Source: Devosia equisanguinis (GTDB lineage Bacteria; Pseudomonadota; Alphaproteobacteria; Rhizobiales; Hyphomicrobiaceae). From it: a DNA stretch of 6,424 nt. The position numbers and the translations under genes were made by a program. The stretch is taken from contig CAMDMH010000194.1 of NCBI GenBank assembly GCA_945901835.1, forward strand, positions 1-6,424, read 5' to 3'. Shown piece after piece: positions 1 through 6,271 of the stretch. The stretch's first letter is position 1. Each line of letters opens with the position of its first letter. The notes beneath the pieces are model-generated. The model was given only the letters and a program-made list of their open reading frames with translations, made no database searches and was not told where the DNA came from.

Positions 1-834
1 GAGCCGGTCGATAACTGGCCGTGGCGTGCCGGAGGGAGCGAGGAAGCCCAGCCACAGACGCATATCGAAACCCGGCAGGCCGGATTCGGCAACCGTCGGG
101 AGATCGGGGAGCGCCACGTCGCGCTTCGGGCCGGTGGTCGCGACGCCGATCAACCGGTTTTCCTTGATGAACTCGAGCACGGGAGGAATGCTCGAGAACA
201 TAACCTTGACCTCGCCGGAGAGCAGATCGCGGATGGTTTCGCCGCCGCCGCGATAGTGCACGGGGCTGAGCTTGACGCCGGCCATCAGGTTGAACAGCTC
301 GCTGGTGAGATGCGTGGCGGTGCCACGTCCGGCGGAGGCGTACACGATGTCGCCGGGCTTCGACTTGGCGAGTGCGATCAACGCGGCGACGGACTTGGCG
401 CCGAGAGACGGATGCACGACGAGGACGTTGGCGGTTTCGGCAACGGCAGCGACCGCGGTGAGGCTTTCGCCGTACTTGATCTTGCGCGCCTTGTAGATGG
501 CTTCGTTGGCGGCGTTGGCGAGCGGCGTCATGAGGATGGTGGTGCCGTCGGGTTCGGCACGAGCTGCCGCTTCGGTCGCGATATAGCCACCGGCGCCGCC
601 GCGGTTCTCGATCACGACGCCTTGGCCGAGGATTTCGCCCATGCGTGTCCCGACGAGACGGGCGACGATGTCGGCTGGGCCGCCTGCAGCAAAACCGACA
701 AGGATCTTCAGCGTCTTTGTCTGTGTCTGTTGCGGCTGCTGGGTGTGGCCAGGTGTGGCAGCTATCATCATCGCAGCGGCTGCGGCCCACGCGATGGCAC
801 GGCAATTCGGCGGTGTCGCACTATACTGGATCAC
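1..834 (-). CDS. Bug/TctC-family tripartite tricarboxylate transporter substrate-binding protein (3' end outside window)
   Basis: Periplasmic receptor of the Bug/TctC family, which captures small carboxylates or related solutes and, where partners exist, hands them to the TctA/TctB membrane proteins. Reading the minus strand from a GTG at 834 gives 278 uninterrupted codons reaching base 1. The family is usually about 320-330 residues, so roughly the last 40-50 are missing. Residues 12-27 form a signal peptide (an Arg followed by an Ala/Met/Ile-rich core), then a Gln/Thr-rich linker to about residue 40. The mature domain opens with TLKILVGFAAGGPADIVAR, including the family GGxxD turn at 51-55, then ENRGGAGG at 76-83 and a PDGTT turn at 95-99. 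DLPTVAESGLPGF near 244-256 is also typical. The GTG is chosen because a strong GGGAGGGAG lies four bases upstream. It is divergent from the dehydrogenase gene. The ligand cannot be predicted. Confidence 0.93.
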   Translation of the reverse strand, partial: MIQYSATPPNCRAIAWAAAAAMMIAATPGHTQQPQQTQTKTLKILVGFAAGGPADIVARLVGTRMGEILGQGVVIENRGGAGGYIATEAAARAEPDGTTILMTPLANAANEAIYKARKIKYGESLTAVAAVAETANVLVVHPSLGAKSVAALIALAKSKPGDIVYASAGRGTATHLTSELFNLMAGVKLSPVHYRGGGETIRDLLSGEVKVMFSSIPPVLEFIKENRLIGVATTGPKRDVALPDLPTVAESGLPGFDMRLWLGFLAPSGTPRPVIDRL

Positions 835-838
835 TGGT

Positions 839-847
839 CTCCCTCCC
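839..847 (-). promoter_or_regulatory. Ribosome-binding site fixing the GTG start of the first receptor gene
   Basis: On the minus strand this reads GGGAGGGAG, followed by ACCA and then the GTG at 834-832. No ATG lies near the signal peptide at a comparable spacing, so this site decides the start codon. Confidence 0.75.
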
Positions 848-854
848 GACTATG

Positions 855-878
855 TTCCGGCTTTTTCGTGGGCCGGAA
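855..878. repeat. Perfect 7-bp inverted repeat, possible operator or leader hairpin
   Basis: TTCCGGC at 855-861 is exactly mirrored by GCCGGAA at 872-878, with a 10-base centre. It lies 21 bases upstream of the receptor GTG and just outside its ribosome-binding site. It could be a binding site for a dimeric regulator controlling one or both divergent genes. If transcription starts further upstream, it would instead form a hairpin in the receptor mRNA leader. No regulator gene is visible in the window. Confidence 0.5.
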
Positions 879-1026
879 TTGATGTTGCGTTGGCGGCCAA
901 GATGTTCGCTCGGCCCATCGTTGGCAAGGCGCTATCCGTGCGGCTAGCTTGCGACGCGGCAGCCGCCTATCATCGCGTCGGGATTTGGCCTTTCGGCCTT
1001 ACAACTTCAACCGCCGGGAAACGCAT

Positions 1027-1878
1027 ATGGCTGAGCAGGGAAAAGAGCACGTCGGAATCGTCGGCGTCGGCCGGATGGGGCAGGCGATGGTGCGTCATCT
1101 CGTGAAAAATGGGTATGGAGTCACCGGCTGCGATATCGATCCGAAGTGCCGGGAGGCCGCAAAGGCAGCGGGCGCTAGGATCGTCGCGGACCCGGCAGCG
1201 GTCGGCAAGGCAGCGAAGCTCGTGATCGTCGCGGTCGGCTACGATCACGAGGCGTCGTCGGTGATGCTGGATGCGAACGGGCTGATTTCGACGATGGGGC
1301 CAGGCTCGGTGATCGCGATGTCGGCGACATGCACGCCCGAGCATGTGAAAATGCTGGCGGCGAAGGCTGCGGAGAAAGGTGTCGACGTTCTCGATGCGCC
1401 GATCTGCCGGGGAGCGCAGGCTGCCGCGGCCGGCACGATGCTGACGCTGATGGGCGGAAGCCAAGCGGTCTTCGATCGCTGCCAGCCGGTGTACAAAACG
1501 TTCTCATCGGACATTCGGCTGCTCGGCGACATCGGCGCGGGGCAGTTCGGCAAGGCGCTCAACAATTTCCTGCTGTGGGTGAACGGCATTGCGCTGATCG
1601 AGGCAGGGCGGCTGAGCGAGGCGAACGGGATGGATCTCGTGAAGTTGCGCGAGGCGCTGCTGCTGTCGTCCGGCGCGTCCGATGCTTTGAAGAACTGGGA
1701 CAACGTCTCGTTCCTGTGGGCGCTGAAGGACATGCAGATCGTGTCACGGATGGCCGACAGCGCGGGGCTTTCGATGCCGATCGCAGGGGCGATCAAGGAG
1801 ATGGTCAAGGAAGGCCGCCGCATCAAGACGACGAACCCGCCGGATTGGTTGGGGACGGGGGGAAAGATGGCGCAGTGA
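1027..1878 (+). CDS. NAD-dependent beta-hydroxyacid dehydrogenase (3-hydroxyisobutyrate dehydrogenase family)
   Basis: A cytoplasmic oxidoreductase of 283 residues, close to the usual 290-300 of this family, which oxidises beta-hydroxyacids or reduces the matching semialdehydes. The N-terminal Rossmann fold shows GVGRMG at 13-18. An Asp at 36, at the end of the second strand, suggests NAD rather than NADP (inference). The substrate-loop signature begins DAP at 123-125 and ends AGTM at 135-138, but has Cys-Arg-Gly at 127-129 where the classical motif has Ser-Gly-Gly. The catalytic lysine is K176 in GKALNN, and the C-terminal helical domain has the conserved KD pair at 234-235. The start at 1027 is preferred over the in-frame ATG at 949. 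GGGAAA lies five bases upstream of it and homology begins here, whereas the extra 26 residues are Arg-rich and unlike the family. The true substrate is unknown; glyoxylate/succinic semialdehyde reductase or tartronate semialdehyde reductase are alternatives. Confidence 0.93.
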   Translation: MAEQGKEHVGIVGVGRMGQAMVRHLVKNGYGVTGCDIDPKCREAAKAAGARIVADPAAVGKAAKLVIVAVGYDHEASSVMLDANGLISTMGPGSVIAMSATCTPEHVKMLAAKAAEKGVDVLDAPICRGAQAAAAGTMLTLMGGSQAVFDRCQPVYKTFSSDIRLLGDIGAGQFGKALNNFLLWVNGIALIEAGRLSEANGMDLVKLREALLLSSGASDALKNWDNVSFLWALKDMQIVSRMADSAGLSMPIAGAIKEMVKEGRRIKTTNPPDWLGTGGKMAQ

Positions 1879-1921
1879 GGCGCGCATATGTCGGTTCGCG
1901 GCCAGTGGGCCTTGACTCGAC

Positions 1922-3571
1922 CTACGACACTTGCGTCACGAAGCCCTGGCGCAAGTCGCTGTCGATGGCGGTGCGGGGGCGTTGAGCGGGATCGCCGTAG
2001 CCTCCGCCGCCGGCGGTCTCGAATGAGACGACATCGCCCGGTTCGAGCGGGATCTCGGTGCCCTTGAGGACGACGCGCTCGGCTCCGGATTTCGGTTTGA
2101 TGACGGCGGTGTTGGGTGCGCCGTTGCCGCCGCCTGCGATGCCCCATGGCGGGCATTCCGTGCGTTCGCAGTTGATCGTCACTTTGCATGGGACCGCGAC
2201 GCGATAAGTGAGCCGTACGCCGAGCCCGCCGCGGAATTTGCCCTTGCCGCCTGAGTTTTCGCGCAGGGCGTGTTCCTCGACGAGAACGGGGTAGCGGATC
2301 TCCTGCAGCTCGACGGGGGAGTTGCGCACGTCGCCCTGGCATACGGAGACGCTGGCGTCCTCGCCGTCCTCATTGGGGCGGCCGCCCCAGCCTCCGCCGA
2401 AAATGTTCATCAGCAGGAAGCGCGAGCCGTCCTCGCGGTAGCCGTAGAACGAGCAGCCGCCCATGTCGCCCTTGTGGGCTGCCGGTACGACATCGGGAAG
2501 TGCTGGGGCGAGCGCCTTCAGGATGGTGTCGATGGTCGTCGGCAGTGCGATGCTCCACAAGCCAATGGCGGCGGGCGGCTTGGCGTTGACGATCGTGCCT
2601 TCGGGGCTGATCACTTCGAGCGCGCGGAAGCAGCCTTCATTGACGTCGAGATCGGGCGAGGTCAGCGCCTTGAACGCGACGCGGGCCGCCGCGATGCCGC
2701 CGGAAAGACCGGAGTTCAGCGGCCCCGGCGTTTGCGGATTCATGTCGGAGAAGTCGACGGTGAGCTTGGGGCCGGCGACGGTTACCTTCACTTTGATGCG
2801 CACAGGCTTGCCGGTGCGGCCGTCGTTGTCGAGGAAGCTCTCGGCCGTATAGGTGCCGTCAGGGATCTTTTCGACGACGGCGCGGACCTTGGCGTCGGCC
2901 TGCTCCCAGATGCGCGCGATGGCCTGTTCCACCGTCGAGCGGCCGTAGCGGCCGATCAGTTCGCCGTAACGACGCGAGCCCAACTGGCAGCAGGCGATCT
3001 GCGCGCGCATGTCGCCGAGGGCTGCATCGGGAAAGCGGGTGTTGTCGCGCAGTATCTGCCAGAGAGTCTCGTTGCGCTTGCCGGCTTCGTAGATCTTGAG
3101 CGAGCGCATCTGGATGCCTTCGGCAAATATCTCGCTCGTCGCGTAGGAGCCGAAGCCGATGCGCGTGCCGCCGATGTCGACCCAGTGCGCGCGCGATGCT
3201 GCGAAGGCGACGAGAACACCGTCTACGAAGCACGGCGCATAGAGTACGACGTTGTTGAGATGCTGCCCGCAGACGCCGGCGTGGTTCATGATCATCACGT
3301 CCCCGGGCTGGAATCCGTCGAGGCCGTAGCGTGCGATGCCATCTTCGACGGCGACACCGAGGTCGGCGAGGAAGATCGGAAGGCCGCCGCGGTTCTGCGA
3401 GATCATCCGTCCCTGGAGATCGATGAGGCCGCAACAGAAGTCGCGGACTTCGTAGATCATCATGTTGTAGGCGGACTTGCACAGCGCCATCGCCATCTCG
3501 TCGGCATAAGCGACGACAGCATTGCGGACGACCTCGACCGTGATCGGGTGGGCGGCGGCGGTGTTTGTCAT
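1922..3571 (-). CDS. hyuB: Hydantoinase B / oxoprolinase-type subunit (HyuB family)
   Basis: A full-length HyuB-family protein of 549 residues. HyuB proteins normally pair with the ATP-binding HyuA to open hydantoins, N-methylhydantoins or 5-oxoproline. Related carboxylases act on acetone or acetophenone. Family marks in order: VRNAVVAYADEMA near 15-27, GDVMIMNHAG at 90-99, GQHLNNV at 102-108, AHWVDIGG at 128-135, GPLNSGLSGG at 283-292, NSGGKGKFRGGLG at 439-451, and a Gly-rich C-terminal block near 519-527. H104 and H129 have the same 25-residue spacing as metal-ligand histidines recalled for acetone carboxylase. The third ligand, Asp, is Asn here (N107). The ATG at 3571 is preceded by GAGGAG ten bases upstream. 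It is the last gene of a minus-strand run with a receptor and a COG0523 GTPase. No hyuA is present in the window, so the partner is encoded elsewhere or this protein works alone. The exact substrate is not predictable. Confidence 0.92.
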   Translation of the reverse strand: MTNTAAAHPITVEVVRNAVVAYADEMAMALCKSAYNMMIYEVRDFCCGLIDLQGRMISQNRGGLPIFLADLGVAVEDGIARYGLDGFQPGDVMIMNHAGVCGQHLNNVVLYAPCFVDGVLVAFAASRAHWVDIGGTRIGFGSYATSEIFAEGIQMRSLKIYEAGKRNETLWQILRDNTRFPDAALGDMRAQIACCQLGSRRYGELIGRYGRSTVEQAIARIWEQADAKVRAVVEKIPDGTYTAESFLDNDGRTGKPVRIKVKVTVAGPKLTVDFSDMNPQTPGPLNSGLSGGIAAARVAFKALTSPDLDVNEGCFRALEVISPEGTIVNAKPPAAIGLWSIALPTTIDTILKALAPALPDVVPAAHKGDMGGCSFYGYREDGSRFLLMNIFGGGWGGRPNEDGEDASVSVCQGDVRNSPVELQEIRYPVLVEEHALRENSGGKGKFRGGLGVRLTYRVAVPCKVTINCERTECPPWGIAGGGNGAPNTAVIKPKSGAERVVLKGTEIPLEPGDVVSFETAGGGGYGDPAQRPRTAIDSDLRQGFVTQVS

Positions 3572-3581
3572 GGGCGCGCAA

Positions 3582-3610
3582 CTCCTCGGCAGGCGAATGG
3601 GTGTGCCTGC
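3582..3610 (-). promoter_or_regulatory. Ribosome-binding site of hyuB with a small upstream hairpin
   Basis: On the minus strand GAGGAG (3587-3582) precedes the hyuB ATG by ten bases. Directly upstream lies a 6-bp inverted repeat, GCAGGC (3589-3594) with GCCTGC (3605-3610) and a 10-base loop. The stem ends next to the ribosome-binding site rather than covering it. It may be incidental in GC-rich DNA or may tune hyuB relative to the receptor gene. Confidence 0.4.
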
Positions 3611-3656
3611 TTCTTGCAGCTAACGAGATCGATGGCAAATCGAGTGGAGCCGGTTG

Positions 3657-4703
3657 CTATTTGCCCGCCAGCGCATCGCGGACGCGGGCGACGACGTCGG
3701 GCGGCGTGGCGTTGAGCTTGACGACGAACGCGGCGAGCTCCTCGCCCGTCATCGGATCGACCTCGAGCTTGGACTTGTCGGCTTCGGCGATGAAGGCGGG
3801 GTCCTTCATGGTGGCGTCGAAGGCGCGGCGCAAGGCTGTGACGCGGTCGGCTGGCACATCGGGCGGCAGGAAGAACGGGCGGCCGGTTTCCAGCCGCGAG
3901 AGCAGCAGCTCCATCGCCTGGCGATCCGCGGGCGATTTTGCGACGTCGAGCCACATAGGCACGCCTTTCAGCTCGGGGTGCGGGCGCATTCCGAACTGGC
4001 CGATGAGGTTGATCTTCTTCTCGGCGAGCCATTGCGGCTGCAGCGATGTAAGCGACGACCAGTTCACCGCAGCGATGCCGTGAACCTCGCCGCGGTCCAT
4101 CGCGAGATGGATCTTGGCGGTCGCCTCGTAACCGTTCACCACGCTGAAGTTGAAACCGAACAGCTTGTTGAGCGCGACGGGGAAATCGTTCTGCGAGGAG
4201 CCGGGCGCCTGGCTGCCGACGACGAACTTGGTCTTGCGGATGTCATCGATGGTTTTGATCGGCACATTGGCCCAGGCGTAGGTGACCTGCGTTTCGCGGT
4301 TGCTCGAGCCGAGCCAGTTGAGTTTGGCGGGATCGAAGCGGGTCTGCTCCGGTGTCAACAATTGCGCGGTCGGGATGCCCTGGTGCGATGCACCGATGAC
4401 GGTGCCGTCCTTGGGGCCGTTGTTGTAGAGCGTCTGCGTCATCGTCAGGCTGCCGGCGCCCGGCTGGTTCTGCACGACGATCTGCGGCTTGCCGGGAATG
4501 TGGTTGCCGATGTGGCGGGCTACGATGCGGGCATTGATGTCGTAGCCGGACCCGACACCGACGCCGACGATGATGCGGACGTTCTTGCCGGCATAGAATG
4601 CGGCGATGTCGTCCTGCTGGCCTGATGCGGGGGCGGCGGCTGCTATTACGGCGGATGCTGCAGCAAAACCAGCCTTTACGATCCTGCTCATCGTCGTATC
4701 CAC
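3657..4703 (-). CDS. Bug/TctC-family substrate-binding protein, second copy
   Basis: A periplasmic solute receptor of 348 residues, complete and slightly longer than the usual 320-330. A signal peptide spans about residues 1-28, with an Arg/Lys start, an Ala/Val core at 11-27 and likely cleavage near ASG-QQ. The mature protein shows the Bug fold marks: VRIIVGVGVGSGYDINAR at 42-59, with the Asp-containing loop at 51-55, VQNQPGAGSL at 77-86 and GPKDGTVIG at 96-104. The C-terminal lobe ends with the usual basic/acidic helices. It is clearly diverged from the receptor at 1-834, for example GSGYD instead of GGPAD in the first ligand loop, so it is not a recent duplicate. The GTG start at 4703 is chosen over an ATG at 4691 because GAGGAA lies seven bases from the GTG but nineteen from the ATG. 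It lies between the GTPase gene (27-base gap) and hyuB (85-base gap), which suggests it delivers the substrate of this operon. TctA and TctB are not present. Confidence 0.92.
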   Translation of the reverse strand: MDTTMSRIVKAGFAAASAVIAAAAPASGQQDDIAAFYAGKNVRIIVGVGVGSGYDINARIVARHIGNHIPGKPQIVVQNQPGAGSLTMTQTLYNNGPKDGTVIGASHQGIPTAQLLTPEQTRFDPAKLNWLGSSNRETQVTYAWANVPIKTIDDIRKTKFVVGSQAPGSSQNDFPVALNKLFGFNFSVVNGYEATAKIHLAMDRGEVHGIAAVNWSSLTSLQPQWLAEKKINLIGQFGMRPHPELKGVPMWLDVAKSPADRQAMELLLSRLETGRPFFLPPDVPADRVTALRRAFDATMKDPAFIAEADKSKLEVDPMTGEELAAFVVKLNATPPDVVARVRDALAGK

Positions 4704-4710
4704 TTGGCGT

Positions 4711-4716
4711 TTCCTC
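4711..4716 (-). promoter_or_regulatory. Ribosome-binding site fixing the GTG start of the second receptor gene
   Basis: GAGGAA on the minus strand, seven bases before the GTG at 4703-4701. The next in-frame ATG is too far from it, so the GTG is the better start. It lies inside the 27-base gap after the GTPase stop codon, consistent with translation from a shared message. Confidence 0.65.
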
Positions 4717-4730
4717 GATAGCTTTTTGTT

Positions 4731-5804
4731 TCAGTCGTCAGTGGTCGTTTCGACCAATGGAACTCTGGCCTCGTCGGCGAGCCTTATCGTGATGTCGAGC
4801 AGGGCCTCGATATCACGGCGCGCGATGGCCCGGGTGATGAAGACGAGCCGGGAAGCTCGTTCACCCGAGGGCCAGCTTTCGAGTTCCACCGGTTTGGCGG
4901 TGAGGTGCTGGACCTGATGTACGACGACGGGGCCTTTGCACCCTTTGATGTCGAGCAAACCTTTTGCGCGGAGGATGTCGTGGCCACGCAGACGCGCGAG
5001 CAGTTCCAGGGCCTGCTCGACGGCGATCCAATCGAGCGGCTTGTCGAAGCGGATCGCGAAGCTCTCGACGTCGGCGGCGTGGTGTCCGCGTTCACGCGCG
5101 GGATAAACCGGCTCGGTCAGCTGGGCGTTGTCGGCGAGGATGGCCTGCGGCGAGACTTTACCGTTCTCGGCGTGCACGATCTTCGCGGAGGGGTTCAGCG
5201 CCAGCAACTCGCCTTCGATGTTTCGCGCGGCTTCGTCGCTGGCGAGATCGATCTTCGTCAGGATCAGCCGGTCGGCGACGGCGATCTGGCGGCGCGCTTC
5301 GGGGGCTTCGTCGAGGGTGCGGGACCCGAGCACGGCGTCGATCACGGTGACGACGGCCTGGAGGTGGATCTGGCTTGCGAGACCGCGGTCGGCCGTCAGC
5401 GTTTGCAGGATCGGGACGGGATCGGCGAGGCCGCTGGTCTCCAGAATGATCTGCTGGAACGGCGGCAATTCTCCGCGCGCGCGTTCGGCGAGCACCTCGA
5501 CCAGCGTCTTCTGCAGGTCAGAGCGCAAGGTGCAGCACAGGCAGCCGTTGCCCATCAGCACCGTGGCGTCGCCGCCGGTCTTCAGAAGCGCATCGTCGAT
5601 GCCGACTTCGCCGAATTCGTTGACGATGACGAGGGTATCGGCGCCTTCGGGCTGGCGGAGGAGGTCGCGGATGAGGGTGGTCTTGCCGGCGCCGAGGAAG
5701 CCGGTGACGACGACGAGCGGAACGCGTGCGCCGCGCGGGCTGCGCAAGCGGCGGCCGAAGGGTCTGCTATCGCCGGCGTCGAAGGTGCGGGTGAGGAGGT
5801 CCAT
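4731..5804 (-). CDS. COG0523/CobW-like P-loop GTPase, putative metallochaperone
   Basis: A cytoplasmic G3E-family GTPase of 357 residues. Family members use GTP to insert or deliver metals (zinc, cobalt, iron, manganese) to client enzymes. Seen in order: Walker A GFLGAGKTT at 35-43, NEFGEVGID at 62-70, the family metal-binding motif CLCC at 88-91, ETSGLADP at 122-129 (Walker B region) and a TKID guanine-specificity motif at 183-186. A GHH next to DVESF at 240-249 opens the CobW C-terminal domain, which runs to about residue 345. The histidine run is short, unlike His-rich zinc-type members. The N-terminal 28 residues before the first beta strand are Arg-rich. The ATG at 5804 is used because an in-frame TAG lies just upstream, but no good ribosome-binding site is visible. 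It is the first gene of the run with the receptor and hyuB, so HyuB is a plausible client. This is probably not the cobalamin-synthesis CobW itself, since no cobalamin genes are nearby. Confidence 0.93.
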   Translation of the reverse strand: MDLLTRTFDAGDSRPFGRRLRSPRGARVPLVVVTGFLGAGKTTLIRDLLRQPEGADTLVIVNEFGEVGIDDALLKTGGDATVLMGNGCLCCTLRSDLQKTLVEVLAERARGELPPFQQIILETSGLADPVPILQTLTADRGLASQIHLQAVVTVIDAVLGSRTLDEAPEARRQIAVADRLILTKIDLASDEAARNIEGELLALNPSAKIVHAENGKVSPQAILADNAQLTEPVYPARERGHHAADVESFAIRFDKPLDWIAVEQALELLARLRGHDILRAKGLLDIKGCKGPVVVHQVQHLTAKPVELESWPSGERASRLVFITRAIARRDIEALLDITIRLADEARVPLVETTTDD

Positions 5805-5898
5805 GAACGCTGACTACCACTCGGCGGATTTCGGGTCGAGATGGCGGAGGGAGTTTCGTCGGTGGAGCGCGGCGTCTTGTGCGTGGACCCTCAATGAA
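5805..5898 (-). promoter_or_regulatory. Presumed promoter region of the GTPase-receptor-hyuB operon
   Basis: The terminator-like hairpin upstream and the GTPase start leave about 95 bases in which the operon promoter should lie. A TTGAGG on the minus strand is the only -35-like element noticed, and no matching -10 was found at 16-18 bases. No Zur-like dyad, cobalamin-box sequence or strong ribosome-binding site was recognised. Confidence 0.3.
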
Positions 5899-5942
5899 TG
5901 AAAACGAAAGTTGGGTTGCGTACCGCGGCACACAACCCAACT
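5899..5942 (-). terminator. Intrinsic-terminator-like hairpin after the small secreted protein gene
   Basis: A perfect 10-bp stem: AGTTGGGTTG at 5909-5918 pairs with CAACCCAACT at 5933-5942, around a 14-base loop. Read on the minus strand, the stem is followed by TTCGTTTTCATT, a broken T-tract. It begins 26 bases past the stop of the 5969-6271 gene. The plus-strand direction lacks a T-tract right after the stem, so the terminator serves the minus-strand gene. It would insulate the GTPase operon from upstream transcription. Confidence 0.75.
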
Positions 5943-5968
5943 CGCTATCAAAAACCGGCTCGATCAGA

Positions 5969-6271
5969 TTACTGGCTCGATCGCGGACTGCCGCCGGCAT
6001 TTGCGGGGTTGCCGCCTGGCGTTACGCCACCGGCTCCGGAGCCCGAAACGCCTTCCGAAGACCCACCAGCGCCCGGCCGGTTCGGATTGGACGGGCCCGG
6101 AATGGTTCCTGTGGTCGTCGGCGAGGTTTCGCGGCGGAGTTGGACGCATGCGGCACTGCCGGGCTTCTGGGAGCACTCGGTTTCCAGCCGGGACTTTTCG
6201 CGGGCCCCTTGCGCCATGGCGAAGGTCGGAACGGCGGCAACGATAAGAGCTGTGAGGATGATCTTGCGCAT
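5969..6271 (-). CDS. Small secreted Gly/Ser/Pro-rich hypothetical protein
   Basis: Not assigned to a known family. The 100-residue product has a textbook signal peptide: MRK, a hydrophobic core at 4-17 and a signal peptidase I site AMA-Q at 18-21. The mature part, about 80 residues, is periplasmic or secreted. It has a charged stretch at 23-32, two cysteines at 33 and 42 that could form a disulfide, and a tail from about 50 onward rich in Gly, Ser, Pro and Asn with no hydrophobic core. The tail is therefore probably disordered. The ATG at 6271 is preceded only by a weak CGGGA. A hairpin terminator follows its stop closely, indicating a self-contained transcription unit. Coding is supported by the signal peptide and terminator rather than by homology. 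Short proteins of this style are common in Bradyrhizobiaceae, but no function is claimed. Confidence 0.8.
   Translation of the reverse strand: MRKIILTALIVAAVPTFAMAQGAREKSRLETECSQKPGSAACVQLRRETSPTTTGTIPGPSNPNRPGAGGSSEGVSGSGAGGVTPGGNPANAGGSPRSSQ

Larger units (their letters stand above)
835..1026. promoter_or_regulatory. Divergent intergenic region between receptor and dehydrogenase genes
   Basis: These 192 bases separate two genes reading outward, so promoters for both should lie here. The clearest structure is the inverted repeat at 855-878. A TTGGCA near 931 followed after 17 bases by CTAGCT is a weak sigma-70-like candidate for the plus-strand gene. A GGCC-TTTC-GGCC mini-dyad lies close to the dehydrogenase start. 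No convincing protein-coding stretch was seen in it. Confidence 0.5.

Noticed and set aside
256..882. Plus-strand open frame of 208 codons over the left receptor gene
   Set aside because: It is antisense to the Bug receptor, which has a signal peptide, ribosome-binding site and family motifs on the minus strand.
1879..1921. Bidirectional terminator between the convergent dehydrogenase and hyuB genes
   Set aside because: Only a 4-bp GGCC dyad is present in the 43-base gap and no T-tract follows in either direction.
1245..2342. Minus-strand open frame of 365 codons spanning the dehydrogenase and the hyuB end
   Set aside because: Its first part is Arg-rich low-complexity sequence out of frame with hyuB, and the rest is antisense to the dehydrogenase. 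It shows no recognisable domain.
1922..3571. Acetone carboxylase subunit as the identity of the HyuB protein
   Set aside because: At 549 residues it is much shorter than the acetone carboxylase alpha subunit as recalled (over 700). No beta or gamma subunit genes are nearby, and the Asp metal ligand is replaced by Asn.
2270..3715. Long plus-strand open frame (481 codons) opposite hyuB and the end of the second receptor gene
   Set aside because: It is antisense to clear family motifs in HyuB, crosses two gene boundaries, and has Ala/Arg/Asp/Val-rich composition typical of the reverse of GC-rich coding DNA.
4905..5813. Plus-strand open frame of 302 codons opposite the GTPase
   Set aside because: It mirrors the GTPase, whose Walker A, CLCC and TKID motifs are all in the minus frame. 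The antisense product is Gly/Asp/Val-rich without motifs.
5805..5968. Cobalamin riboswitch or zinc-regulator site upstream of the CobW-like gene
   Set aside because: The leader is only about 100 bases after the terminator, with no cobalamin-box-like conserved segments and no AT-rich Zur-type dyad.
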